This document shows positions 16,501 to 26,114 of a stretch of DNA of 64,000 nt, one piece after another. The stretch's first letter is position 1. Each line of letters starts with the position of its first letter. The DNA is from Bacteroides rodentium JCM 16496 (GTDB lineage Bacteria > Bacteroidota > Bacteroidia > Bacteroidales > Bacteroidaceae): contig NZ_BAKJ01000002.1 in NCBI RefSeq assembly GCF_000614125.1, positions 124,001 through 188,000 on the forward strand, given 5' to 3'. Under the pieces are notes generated by a model. That model was not told where the DNA came from and made no database searches. It saw nothing but the letters and a program-made list of their open reading frames with translations. The position numbers and the translations under genes are program-made.

Positions 16501-19131
16501 ATGAAAAAAGACTTTTTATCTTTACTGTTGTGTTTTGTTGCCTCGTTTGTTATGGCTGCAAAGAATAACCCCGTATTTTCTACGGCGGGATTTTACGAAC
16601 TGAGTGGAACCGGTCGCGAGGTCTTCTCCATGAACCTGGCATGGCGTTTCCATAAAGGTGCTCTTTCGGGAGATGCTTTTGCCGTGGATTATGATGATTC
16701 GGAATGGAGGGGTGTCCATCTTCCGGACGGGCTTGAATACCTTCCGCTTGATGCAAGCGGTTGTGGAAACTACCAAGGCGAAGCATGGTATAGGAAGCAT
16801 TTCAAGCTTGAGGGCAATCTTGTGGGCAAGAAACTCTTTCTGCACTTTGAGGGCATTATGGGAAAAAGCAAGGTATGGGTGAACGGAAGGCTGATGACCG
16901 AACATTTTGGCGGTTATACCCCTGTCATTGTGGATATCACCGGAGTGGCACAACCGGGCAAGGATAACGTCATTGCCGTGTGGGCGGATAACAGCGACGA
17001 CCCCATGTATCCTGTGGGGAAGAGCCAGGATTTGCTCGACTTCACCTACTTCGGTGGCATATACCGCGACTGTTGGCTGATTGCCCACAGCCCTTTGTTC
17101 ATCACCGATGCAAACTATGAGGACGAGGTAGCCGGTGGGGGTGTTTTCGTCTCTTACGACAAGGTTGGCGAAAAGAGCGCGGAGGTTCATGTAAAAACCC
17201 ATATCCGCAATGAAAGCGAGGCCTACAAGAAACTGCTTGTGGAGTATGTTCTTCGCACTACAGACGAGAAAGAGGTTGCCAAGCAGGAAGACAGGCTCTC
17301 TGTCCGCCCGGACAAGGCTGTGTATTCCAAAGCTGGATTCAATGTGGCAAACCCTGCTCTATGGAGTCCCGAAACTCCCAATCTTTATTACTTGGATATC
17401 AGGGTGAAGGATGCGATTACCGGAAGTGTCATAGATGGTTACAGAAAGCGCATCGGCATCCGGAGCATCGAATTCAAGCAAGAAAAAGGACTTTGGATCA
17501 ACGGGAAGCCCTATGGAAAGATAATGGGTACCAATCGCCACCAGGATTTTGCTGTCTTGGGCAATGCTGTTCCCAATATCCTCCAATGGAGAGATGCCAA
17601 GAAGCTTCGCGATGCGGGCATGAAAGTGATACGTACACACTATGTCATCGACCCTGCCTTTATGGATGCTTGCGACGAACTCGGCCTTTTCGCCTTGGTC
17701 GAGACTCCGGGATGGCAGTTCTGGAACGATGCGTACGAATTTGGTGAAAGGGTCTATATGGATATCCGCAACATGATACGCATACATCGTAACCATGCTT
17801 CCTTGTTCTTTTGGGAACCGGTGCTTAACGAGACCCGTTATCCTGTGGAGTTTGCAAAGAATGCCGCACGGATATGCAAGGAAGAATATCCCTATCCATA
17901 CAGCATAGCGGCGTGTGACGATGCTGCCGCAGGCGATGAGTACTTCGACCTTCTTCTTCGCCCCACGGCCGTACTTAAACCGGGCAAGACTTATTTCACC
18001 CGTGAGTGGGGCGATAATGTAGACGACTGGAATGCACATAATTCGAACAGCAGGACGGCGAGGGGATGGGGAGAAATGCCTATGCTTATCCAGGCTGCAC
18101 ATTACGCGGCTTGGTATGAGAAGGTTTACAAGCAGGCTCCGCAGGTGGTGGGCGGATGCTTCTGGCACTCGTTCGACCATCAGCGCGGGTATCATCCCGA
18201 CCCCTTCTACGGTGGCATGATGGATGCTTTCCGCCAGCCCAAGACTTCCTATTATATGTTCATGTCGCAGCGTGAAGCCGAAAAGGGGAATATCATAGCC
18301 GAAACCGGGCCTATGGTATATATAGCGCATGAGATGACCCCGTTCTCTCCTGTCGATGTCACGGTTTATTCCAACTGTGATGAAGTCAGGCTTACCGTGT
18401 TCGAAGGTGGCAAACAATACACCTATAAAAAAACTGCCGGTGACAGAAATCTGTCTCCAGTGATAACCTTTAAAGACGCTTTTGACTTTATGGCTTGCAA
18501 GAAGCTTGCCCGTGCAAACAGGCATAAGGATTGCTATATGCTTGCCGAAGGCATCATAGGCGGCAAGGTTGTGGCTACACATAAGCGCGCTCCTGCCGAA
18601 CGTGCCAGCCATCTGCGTTTGCGGCTCGACAATGAAAATACGGTTATCAAGGCCAACGGTTCGGATGCCGTGGTAGTCGTGGCAGAGATGGTTGATGCAA
18701 AAGGTAACGTAAAACGCCTGAACAACAGCTTTGTCAGGTTTGATGTAAAGGGCGAAGGCCACTTGATGGGCGACGGCATTTCGGGTATCAATCCGCAACA
18801 ACTGTCGTGGGGCAGTGCGGCAGTACTGGTTTGTCCTACCACAAAAGCCGGAAGGATTACCGTTACTGCTTCTGTGGAGTTTCAAGGCTCGCAACGTCCT
18901 ATGGGCGGTGAGCTTGTTATTGAGACCGTGCCGGACGACAAGAAGGAGATATACGATGTCGAAGAGCTGGAAGCCGTGGACGATACGTCAAAACCTATAA
19001 TGAAGGTAGAGCAGGCAAATGTTTCCGATTTGGAAAAAGAAAACGTCCGATTGAAAAGGGAACTTAACAGTTTGCGCCTAAAGGAAGTTGAACGCCAGCA
19101 AACGGAATTCGGGGTCGGTATAAACGACTGA
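16501..19131 (+). CDS. GH2 glycoside hydrolase (beta-galactosidase/beta-glucuronidase-type) with C-terminal coiled coil
   Basis: 876 residues, signal peptide MKKDFLSLLLCFVASFVMAA. The jelly-roll domain (WYRKHFKLEG, KVWVNGRLMTEHFGGYTP) is followed by an Ig-like domain and a TIM barrel. The catalytic acid/base Glu is likely in FFWEPVLNETRYP and the nucleophile in YFTREWGDN. A C-terminal Ig-like domain begins HLRLRLDNENTVIKANGSD. The last 35 residues (from SDLEKENVRLKRELNSL) form a heptad-like coiled coil, unusual for GH2. It may remove a beta-linked galactose or glucuronate from GAG linkage or oligosaccharide; the exact sugar is unknown. Intact frame. Confidence 0.8.
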   Translation: MKKDFLSLLLCFVASFVMAAKNNPVFSTAGFYELSGTGREVFSMNLAWRFHKGALSGDAFAVDYDDSEWRGVHLPDGLEYLPLDASGCGNYQGEAWYRKHFKLEGNLVGKKLFLHFEGIMGKSKVWVNGRLMTEHFGGYTPVIVDITGVAQPGKDNVIAVWADNSDDPMYPVGKSQDLLDFTYFGGIYRDCWLIAHSPLFITDANYEDEVAGGGVFVSYDKVGEKSAEVHVKTHIRNESEAYKKLLVEYVLRTTDEKEVAKQEDRLSVRPDKAVYSKAGFNVANPALWSPETPNLYYLDIRVKDAITGSVIDGYRKRIGIRSIEFKQEKGLWINGKPYGKIMGTNRHQDFAVLGNAVPNILQWRDAKKLRDAGMKVIRTHYVIDPAFMDACDELGLFALVETPGWQFWNDAYEFGERVYMDIRNMIRIHRNHASLFFWEPVLNETRYPVEFAKNAARICKEEYPYPYSIAACDDAAAGDEYFDLLLRPTAVLKPGKTYFTREWGDNVDDWNAHNSNSRTARGWGEMPMLIQAAHYAAWYEKVYKQAPQVVGGCFWHSFDHQRGYHPDPFYGGMMDAFRQPKTSYYMFMSQREAEKGNIIAETGPMVYIAHEMTPFSPVDVTVYSNCDEVRLTVFEGGKQYTYKKTAGDRNLSPVITFKDAFDFMACKKLARANRHKDCYMLAEGIIGGKVVATHKRAPAERASHLRLRLDNENTVIKANGSDAVVVVAEMVDAKGNVKRLNNSFVRFDVKGEGHLMGDGISGINPQQLSWGSAAVLVCPTTKAGRITVTASVEFQGSQRPMGGELVIETVPDDKKEIYDVEELEAVDDTSKPIMKVEQANVSDLEKENVRLKRELNSLRLKEVERQQTEFGVGIND

Positions 19132-19561
19132 TTGAACGGACGCTCACTGATATTGTTTTGTTATTTATGCGAATCAGCGGTTGAATCCTTCTTATTCAAG
19201 GCTGTCCATCATCGCTGCATGAGTCATGTTATCCCTAGCTTGCGGATGTGTATCCCAAGGCTTGGTCTGTCTTTCTCCATGCTTTGAAATATTTTAGTAT
19301 TGATTCCCAACACTTTTTTTTATAGGGTGCCGGCATCTTTCTTATTAGTATCCAACGACATGGGATATAGTGCGGATTCGCAAACACCCATATTCCCAAC
19401 GGTTTGTCAACTGCTGATTCGCATTATTATATCAGTATAACATTTCAAAAGCTGTTTACTGAAGTTCATAACACTTTGTGAAATTGAAGAGCATAGCGGG
19501 ACTGGTGAAAGGTGAAGGATGAAAAAGGCAACAAAATAACTCCCGATATTGATAGATAAGT
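19132..19561. other. Gene-free stretch containing an inverted-repeat-bounded segment
   Basis: No coding frame is convincing. ATGCGAATCAGCGGTTGA (19167-19184) is inverted with one mismatch at 19407-19424, bounding 258 bases. TTGCGGATGTGTATCCCAAG near 19240 echoes island B at 12220-12236. No transposase is present. Confidence 0.55.
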
Positions 19562-19594
19562 AAAAAGGGAAGAACCTCACGGTCCCTCCCTTTT
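19562..19594 (-). terminator. Intrinsic terminator of the susC2-susD2 operon
   Basis: Stem GGGAAGAACC / GGTCCCTCCC (19567-19590), flanked by A-run and T-run on the two sides, about 80 bases past the susD2 stop. Homologous to the hairpin at 5814-5841; the words ATTGATTAAGGTCTAT and AAGGTTAGAAGTTTTGTGT are shared between the two 3' flanks. Confidence 0.75.
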
Positions 19595-19669
19595 GTACAT
19601 ATCAAATTGATTAAGGTCTATTTGATTTCTTGATAAATAAGGTTAGAAGTTTTGTGTCATTACGTTCTA

Positions 19670-21156
19670 TTAATAGCCGGGGTTGTTGGTCCACTGTGCC
19701 AGGTCAATCTGCTGGTAAGGTACCGGGAAGTAGTAATGGTTGTTTCTTTGGAAGAGAGAACCATTCCATGTTTCAGGTCTGACTTCATTGACTTTTTCCA
19801 GACGGACTAAGTCGAACCAGCGTTTCATCTCGGCAAAGAGCTCCCAACCACGTTCGTTGAATACGGCTGTTGTAAAGGCAACAGGGTCGGTAGTGGTTGT
19901 CAATTGGTTGTCTGCATAACCGGCACGTTTTTGTACCTTCTGAATAGCATCCAAGGCTTGTGCATTTACGCTGTTGGTTGCACGAGTGGAGGCTTCGGCA
20001 TACATCAACAGGACATCCGCATATCGGTAGATGCAAGTGATGCCGTTGGATTGTGCACTCTTGCCAGCTGCTCCATTGTCATAGTCGTAATATTTGGAGA
20101 TGGCTGGAAGTTTGTCGGCACTTTCTTGATAAGTGACATGCCCGTTTTTCGTATTCCATTCTGTCATATAATTCCATTCTTTACGTGCATCGTCAGGATA
20201 GTTCAGGAAGAAACTTTCATTGGCATAGTAATCAGACCAACCAGCGGGGGAGAAATCGCTCGGATAGTAAGACTTGCCATAGTTACTTGCTGTTTTCAGC
20301 TTGGCATTGTGGTGAAGTGCGAACATTACTTCGTTAGCTTGTTCCTTATTTGCCTCTTTCCACAATTCAGCATATTCCTCAGTCAAGTGCAGACCGGAAT
20401 TGTCAATGATATCCTTGGCTGCTTCGGCTGCCAGAGAATAGTATTCCTGTCCTCTCTTCAAAGGCCAGCCTGCCATAGTCATGTAAGCATCGGCGAGGCA
20501 TGCTTTGGCTGCCCATTTTGACGGAGTGGAGCTAAAGCCTGAACGGCTGGTAGCGGGTAACAACTCTACTGCTCTTTGCAGACTTGGAATGATAGCCTGG
20601 TCATAGATGTCAGCAACTGCACTTCTAGGCATGGTAGTCGTAGCGTCTTCTGCTTTCAGGATTAGGGGAACATCTCCGTACATGCGTGTCAGGTAGAAAT
20701 AGGAAAGTCCGCGAAGGAAATAAGATTCTCCTAAAACTGCTTCGAACTGTTTAGCTTTGGACGGGTCTGTCGGAAGTACGGTCTTATTGATATACTTGTT
20801 GGCATTGTGGATGATGTATAAAACAGTGGCCAGGTACCGCTGAAATCGGCGTCATTGCCTGTGACACTCGGCGTCAAGTTATAGTAATTGGCTAACGGGT
20901 TGTTGGCTTTTGCCGCACGGTAGGTAATATCGTCCGCACATACGTTGATACGTTGTAAACGGCAGTTGAATCCATAGTTGCCCCCCCACAAGTCGAGATA
21001 AAGGGCCGAGGTGGCTTGTTGCAGAGCTGTTACATCCATTCTGGCGATGAATTCCTCTTCTGTGATAAAGGATTGGGGCTCTTGTGTCAGGTCTACACAA
21101 GAAGTCGTTAGCAGCATACTGCTGGCGATTGTTGCTATATATACTAATTTTTTCAT
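19670..21156 (-). CDS. SusD-like (RagB/SusD) outer-membrane lipoprotein, copy 2, one frame break
   Basis: 495 residues after correction. It starts MKKLVYIATIASSMLLTTSC with a lipobox cysteine. Adding one base near 20819 joins FSGTWPLFY to IIHNANKYINK and onward to SYFLRGLSYFYLTRMYGDVP, the canonical SusD helical core. The tail has YADVLLMYAEA and RGWELFAEMKRWFDLVRL, and closes FPVPYQQIDLAQWTNNPGY. It pairs with SusC2 and starts 29 bases after the corrected susC2 stop; an alternative ATG overlaps that stop. The break is most simply a missing A and probably an error. Unlike operon 1 no DUF5017 gene follows. Confidence 0.88.
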
Positions 21157-21185
21157 ATTGTTTTCTTGTTTTAATCGGGTAATCA

Positions 21186-24100
21186 TTAAAATGCAAAGTT
21201 TAAACCAATCATGTAATTGCGGCTGTTAGGATATGCTCCCCAATCTACACCCTGTGTCAACGGACTGCCATAGTTGCTTCGGGATCCAGACCTGAATAGC
21301 TAGTGATGTGGAAGGGGTTTTGGATAGAAGCATATACACGCAGGTTGGTGATACCAAGTGACTTGCATGCCAATTCGGGCAACGTATAACCTAATGTGAT
21401 GCTCTTCATCTTAATGAAACTTCCGTTTTCTACGAAACGGCTGCTGAAGATTTTATCTTCTTTACCTCCATTAACAAAACCGGGAACATCCGTATTGGTA
21501 TTGGTCGGTGTCCAGCGGTTCAAGAAATCACGCATGGGAGTAACAGCGGCCATGTTTTGACCGTTAACTATGTTGAATCCCATCTGGTGAGTAGCATTGT
21601 AGATATCGAATCCGTGGAAGCCTACCATAAAGAATGAGAAGTCGAAATTTTTGTAGTTGAAAGTGTTATTCCAACCCCAGTTGAATGTCGCTGTCCGCAG
21701 CCGATGATTCCTTGGTCTTCGGAATTGATGACACCGTCTTTATTCGTGTCTCTGTATTTTGAGTTACCGGCTTCACGCCATATACTTTTCCGTTGGTTTC
21801 TCCGGTAGCATTGCCATTGGCATCGATAAAGGGAGCGTTTACTTCATCTTCTTGCCAGACACCATCGAAAGTAAATCCCCAGAATGTTCCCAGCTTTTCG
21901 CCTTCAATCATCTGGAACAATTCATTTTGATAATTACCGGCTTGTTGTTGGCGATGATTGGGAGTCGGTATCTTCTTGTAGGTACCTTTGTTGTGTGACA
22001 ATGTGAGGTCGGTGTGCCAGTTGAAATCTTTTCCGGTAACGGGGTCTGCGCTGATGGTGAATTCAACACCGGTATTCTTAATCTCACCTGCGTTCATCAA
22101 TAATGAAGGATAACCCATATGTGCCGGTTGTGCCAATTCCAGCAAGATGTCTTTAGAAAGTTTGTTATACCAATCGGCTGTCAGGCGAAGACGTCCGTTG
22201 AAAAGTCCCAAGTCGATACCGATATTTGTCTGGTCATTGCGTTCCCATTTCAGATAGGGGGCAGCCGGGCGACCTACTTTGTAAGAGGTTGTACCATCAC
22301 TGTTTCTTACCGGAATCAGCTGTGAGTAGATACGGTATGCTCCAACAGCTTGGTTACCTACAGAACCATAACCTACGCGAAGTTTCAGTTGGTCGATAAG
22401 GCTGTTGTCTTTCAAGAATTCTTCTTGTTTGATGTCCCAAGCCAAAGCTGCTGAGGGGAAATAGCTCCATTTATCTGCCAGGCGTGAAGAACCATCGGCA
22501 CGGATGGAGGCTGTAACCATATAGCGGTTCATGAATACATAGTTGACACGCAACATACCGGACATCAATGTGTTGATGATGCGTTCAGAACCAATCTCTG
22601 AAAGAGAAGCATCAGACCATCCTAAATTGTTTTCACCGATTCTGTCGATGTAGTTCAAATTGTAGGCAGTGCTGACATGGTTGTAGTTATTGTCATAAGA
22701 TTGCTCGAACACGGCTGTTGCATTGATACGGTGGTTCTTGTTGAACTCTTTTACATAGCTCAGCGTATTGGTATTCAGCCAAGAATTGTTCCAGTAGCTA
22801 CGTGCCTGACCTTGTGTCAAGCCGTTCTTGAATGCACTGTAGCTTTTCTCATTTTGAACGGAAGTATTCAATCTGTTATCGAATACAACGCCCATTTGTG
22901 AACGGAAACTCAGACCATCCATGATGTCGAACTGGACATATCCTTGGATTTTGTTGCTCAGTGTCTTATTGGAATTGCTGGATTCCCAGATGTGTCCCAT
23001 CGGATTGTAAGTGGCTGAGCCTTCGAAGAACGAGTTGTTGTAGTCACCGTCTTCGTTTTTAGGGGCAATCGTGCTGGGGAAATACATGGCTTGTTGAATC
23101 AGACCGTCGTATTGGCTGATGCGCGGAGCTGTATTTTCTTTATAGAATCCATAAAGGTTCAAACCGGCTTTCAGCCATTTCTTTATCTTGGTATCTACTT
23201 TCAAACGCCAGTTGTAGATGCTGCTGTCTGATTCTTTAATGATACCTTCATTGTCTTGATAGCGCAAAGAGGCAAGAAAAGTAGTCTTTTCACCGCCACC
23301 TGCGATAGAGAGTTCATAGTTCTGAGTAAGAGCAGTGCGGAAGATTTCTCTGGAGTAATCATATCCTGCCGTACCATTCTTGAAAGCAGCCAATTGTTCT
23401 GCGTTGTAAAAGTGATTATCTTCATAACCGAAATATTCCTTACCATAGTCATTAACCAGGTTGGCATATTCATACGGAGAAAGATTATCAGCATACTTGG
23501 CTACAGTCTTGATGTTGGCAAATGCGTTGAAAGATACGGTCAATTTGTCCTTGGAGGGATTCTTGGTAGTAACCAAGATTACACCGTTTGCACCGCGAGA
23601 ACCGTAAACAGCTGTTGCGGATGCGTCTTTCAATACTTCGATAGATTGGATATCGGAAGGATTCAATGACTGAAGGGAACCACCGATGAACCCGTCGATA
23701 ACAACCAAAGGACCGGTTTCTGCTGTGATAGAGTTGATACCACGTACGCGGATGGTATTGTCTTCAGTAGGATTACCGGAACCGGAGAGAACTGATACAC
23801 CGGCCATACGTCCCTGCAATGCATCGGATACATTACCGGTCGGGGTGTTTTTCAATGCATCTGCTGCTTTTACAGAAGCAACCGCACCGGTCAGGTCACT
23901 CTTACGTTGAACGCCATAACCCACTACGACAACTTCCTGCAGCAATTGGCTGTCCTCTGCCAGTTTTACGTCGATTTTGGTCTTTCCGCCTACGGCAATC
24001 TTTTGTGTCTGATATCCGATATAGGAGAATACGAGAGTTGCGTTTGCAGGAACATTGGGAAGGGTGTAGTTTCCGTCAATGTCTGTGATACATCCGTTAC

Positions 24101-24257
24101 TTGTTCCTTCCACCTGGATAGAAGCACCAATCACCGGACCTAAGTTGTCAGTTACTGTACCTGTTACTGTGAGATTCTGTGCAATGGCCTGCGTGGCAAA
24201 TAGGACAGAAAGCAACATAATACCTAATGCTTTAAAAAAGCTGGATTCCTGTTTCAT
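21186..24257 (-). CDS. SusC/RagA-type TonB-dependent transporter, copy 2, three frame breaks near 3' end
   Basis: 1024 residues after correction. Signal peptide ends AIAQ. A regulatory-like domain (VTDNLGPVIGASIQVEG) precedes EVVVVGYGVQRKSDLTGA, then the plug with VRGINSITAETGPLVVIDG and VLKDASATAVYGSRGANG. Single-base losses near 21772, 21690 and 21277 break the last quarter. Adding one base at each gives KYRDTNKDGVINSEDQ, CGQPTFNWGWNNTFNY, and finally YGSPLTQGVDWGAYPNSRN ending IGLNFAF. Three losses within 500 bases argue for poor local base calling. It matches the order HTCS-sulfatase-SusC-SusD of the known chondroitin sulfate locus. Confidence 0.9.
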
Positions 24258-24331
24258 AAATATTAATTTAATTAGTTATTAATAAAGGTTGTTTCTTCGT
24301 TTTGTACTCACTTTAGAGTTGAATCACATCG

Positions 24332-24339
24332 CAAATGTA
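24332..24339 (-). promoter_or_regulatory. -7 promoter box of susC2 (TACATTTG)
   Basis: TAnnTTTG match on the minus strand, in the same position and context as the susC1 box at 11991-11998. Confidence 0.6.
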
Positions 24340-24371
24340 GGAGATGGAATATACAAATGCATTAGTTAATA

Positions 24372-24409
24372 GTTCGCAAAAAGTACGAATTCGTACAAAA
24401 CTTGCGAAC
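24372..24409. promoter_or_regulatory. Nested palindrome, probable HTCS operator (susC2 copy)
   Basis: Same 38 bases as 12031-12068: outer arms GTTCGCAA and TTGCGAAC around GTACGAATTCGTAC. Bases on both sides of it have changed between the copies while the palindrome has not, which suggests selection for protein binding. It lies about 20 bases beyond the sulfatase stop codon, in the sulfatase-susC2 gap. Confidence 0.7.
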
Positions 24410-24427
24410 TATACCACTCTTGTATTT

Positions 24428-25948
24428 TTATTCTCTTTCACTTTGATTCTTTGCTTCCTTCACCTCTTCCAGTAGGGCAGAGAGCGTTTTTACCTTGTCC
24501 GGATGGGCTTCTGCCACATTGTCTTTCTCGGACGGGTCAATGGAAAGATTGTACAGTTGAGGTTGCGGGGCGTTTCCCATTTCTATTTTTGTCCAATACT
24601 CCAGTGCCGGCTTGTCGCTGGGCTCTATGTATTTCCAGTCTCCTTGGATAATGGAGAGTGTATTGTCCAGATTCTGTTGTACGATGTAGTCACATCCGGC
24701 AGTATCGGTTCCCAGGAAGTTGTTGAGCTGGTCGCGGCTGTCGGGAGCGATGCCTGCTTCCAGCGGATGGTTCAGCAGGGCGGCGAATGAAGCGTATACA
24801 TCAATCATGGAGAAGAGGGCTTGTTGTTTGCCGGGTTTGATGCCATTGGGCCAGCGTACAATGAAGGGAATGCGGGTACCGGCATCGAAAGCGCTGTATT
24901 TCCCACCACGGTAGTGCTTCATGGGAGTATGGCCGTTCAGCAGTTCGCGTGCCTGGTCTTGGTAGCCGTCGTCTATGACGGGACCATTGTCGCTGCAGAA
25001 GACGAAAATGGTGTTGTCGGCAATGCCGAGGCTGTCCAGGGTGTGCATGATTTCACCCACGGTCCAGTCCAGCTGAAGGATGACGTCGCCACGTACGCCC
25101 AAACCGCTCTTGCCGGCGAAACGTGGATGTGGCACGCGGGGAACATGTACATCTTGCGTACCCATATAAAGGAAGAAAGGTTCGTCTTTATGGGCTGTGA
25201 TGAAGTTCTTGGCCTTGTCTGTAATCACGTCGGCAATGTCTTCGTCTGTCCAAAGGGCGGATTTACCGCCGGTCATCCAGCCGATACGGGGGATACCGTT
25301 GATGATGGTATTATTGTGTCCCTGGCTGGGTTTCATCTTGACGAGTTCGGGGTTTTCGAGACCGGTAGGCCAGTCACCGACCTTGTGGTCGTAGCTCACG
25401 GTGATAGGGTCGTTGGGGTCGAGGCCCACTACATGTCCGTTCTCTACAAAGACGCAGGGAACGCGGTCGACGGTAGCGGGGATGATGTATTCATAGTCGA
25501 AGCCGATGTCTTGGGTGTTCGGTTTGATGGAGCGGTTGAAGTCTGTACCGCCTTTAGGACCCAGGCCGAGGTGCCACTTGCCCACTGCTGCAGTGGCGTA
25601 GCCTTCTTCCTTGAACATATCGGCCATAGTGACGCAGGCGGTATCGATGATGAGTTCGGAATTGCCCGGAGCAATGCCGGTATTCTTCTGTCGCCAGGGA
25701 TACATGCCTGTCAGCAGGCCGAAGCGGGAAGGGGTGCTGGTGGAAGAAGTGGCATAAGCGTTGGTAAACTGCATGCCTTGTCCGGCAAGGCGGTCGATGT
25801 TGGGAGTGCTTACTTTGGAGGCACCGTAACAACTCAGGTCGCCGATGCCCAGGTCATCGGCAATCAGATATACTACATTGGGCTTCTGCGGAGAGCGCTC
25901 CGGAGTATTGCCTTTAGATTGGCTTCCGCATCCCGCTATCAGCTGCAC
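24428..25948 (-). CDS. Ser-type sulfatase, chondroitin 6-O-sulfatase-like (S1_15 candidate)
   Basis: About 506 residues of alkaline-phosphatase-fold sulfatase. Metal ligands are in YLIADDLG and FCSDNG. The formylglycine site is SSTSTPSRFGLLTG, a Ser-x-Pro-x-Arg core that needs an anaerobic sulfatase-maturating enzyme. The position between HTCS and susC matches the N-acetylgalactosamine-6-sulfatase of B. thetaiotaomicron's GAG locus (established knowledge); the substrate is inferred. The listed start is a GTG. An ATG at 25985 would give a good lipoprotein signal (MKHFSPLWSLIPG then LIAGC), but only if one base near 25947 is removed or two are added. The 5' end is therefore uncertain. Confidence 0.85.
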   Translation of the reverse strand: MQLIAGCGSQSKGNTPERSPQKPNVVYLIADDLGIGDLSCYGASKVSTPNIDRLAGQGMQFTNAYATSSTSTPSRFGLLTGMYPWRQKNTGIAPGNSELIIDTACVTMADMFKEEGYATAAVGKWHLGLGPKGGTDFNRSIKPNTQDIGFDYEYIIPATVDRVPCVFVENGHVVGLDPNDPITVSYDHKVGDWPTGLENPELVKMKPSQGHNNTIINGIPRIGWMTGGKSALWTDEDIADVITDKAKNFITAHKDEPFFLYMGTQDVHVPRVPHPRFAGKSGLGVRGDVILQLDWTVGEIMHTLDSLGIADNTIFVFCSDNGPVIDDGYQDQARELLNGHTPMKHYRGGKYSAFDAGTRIPFIVRWPNGIKPGKQQALFSMIDVYASFAALLNHPLEAGIAPDSRDQLNNFLGTDTAGCDYIVQQNLDNTLSIIQGDWKYIEPSDKPALEYWTKIEMGNAPQPQLYNLSIDPSEKDNVAEAHPDKVKTLSALLEEVKEAKNQSERE

Positions 25949-26114
25949 CGGGAATCAGAGACCACAAGGGGGAAAAATGCTTCATAGTTCTTTGACTTTA
26001 GATTTTAATTCTGAGGTCAAAGGTAAGAGGTTTTGTGGAATTGGGTGTATAAGGAAGTACAAGGGAAGGGAGAAAAAGTACAAACCGTATCGTGCGATGG
26101 CTTGATGTACAATA

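Noticed and set aside
17359..18894. 511-codon open frame on the minus strand opposite GH2
   Set aside because: Shadow of the GH2 catalytic region; no signal, domain or ribosome-binding site.
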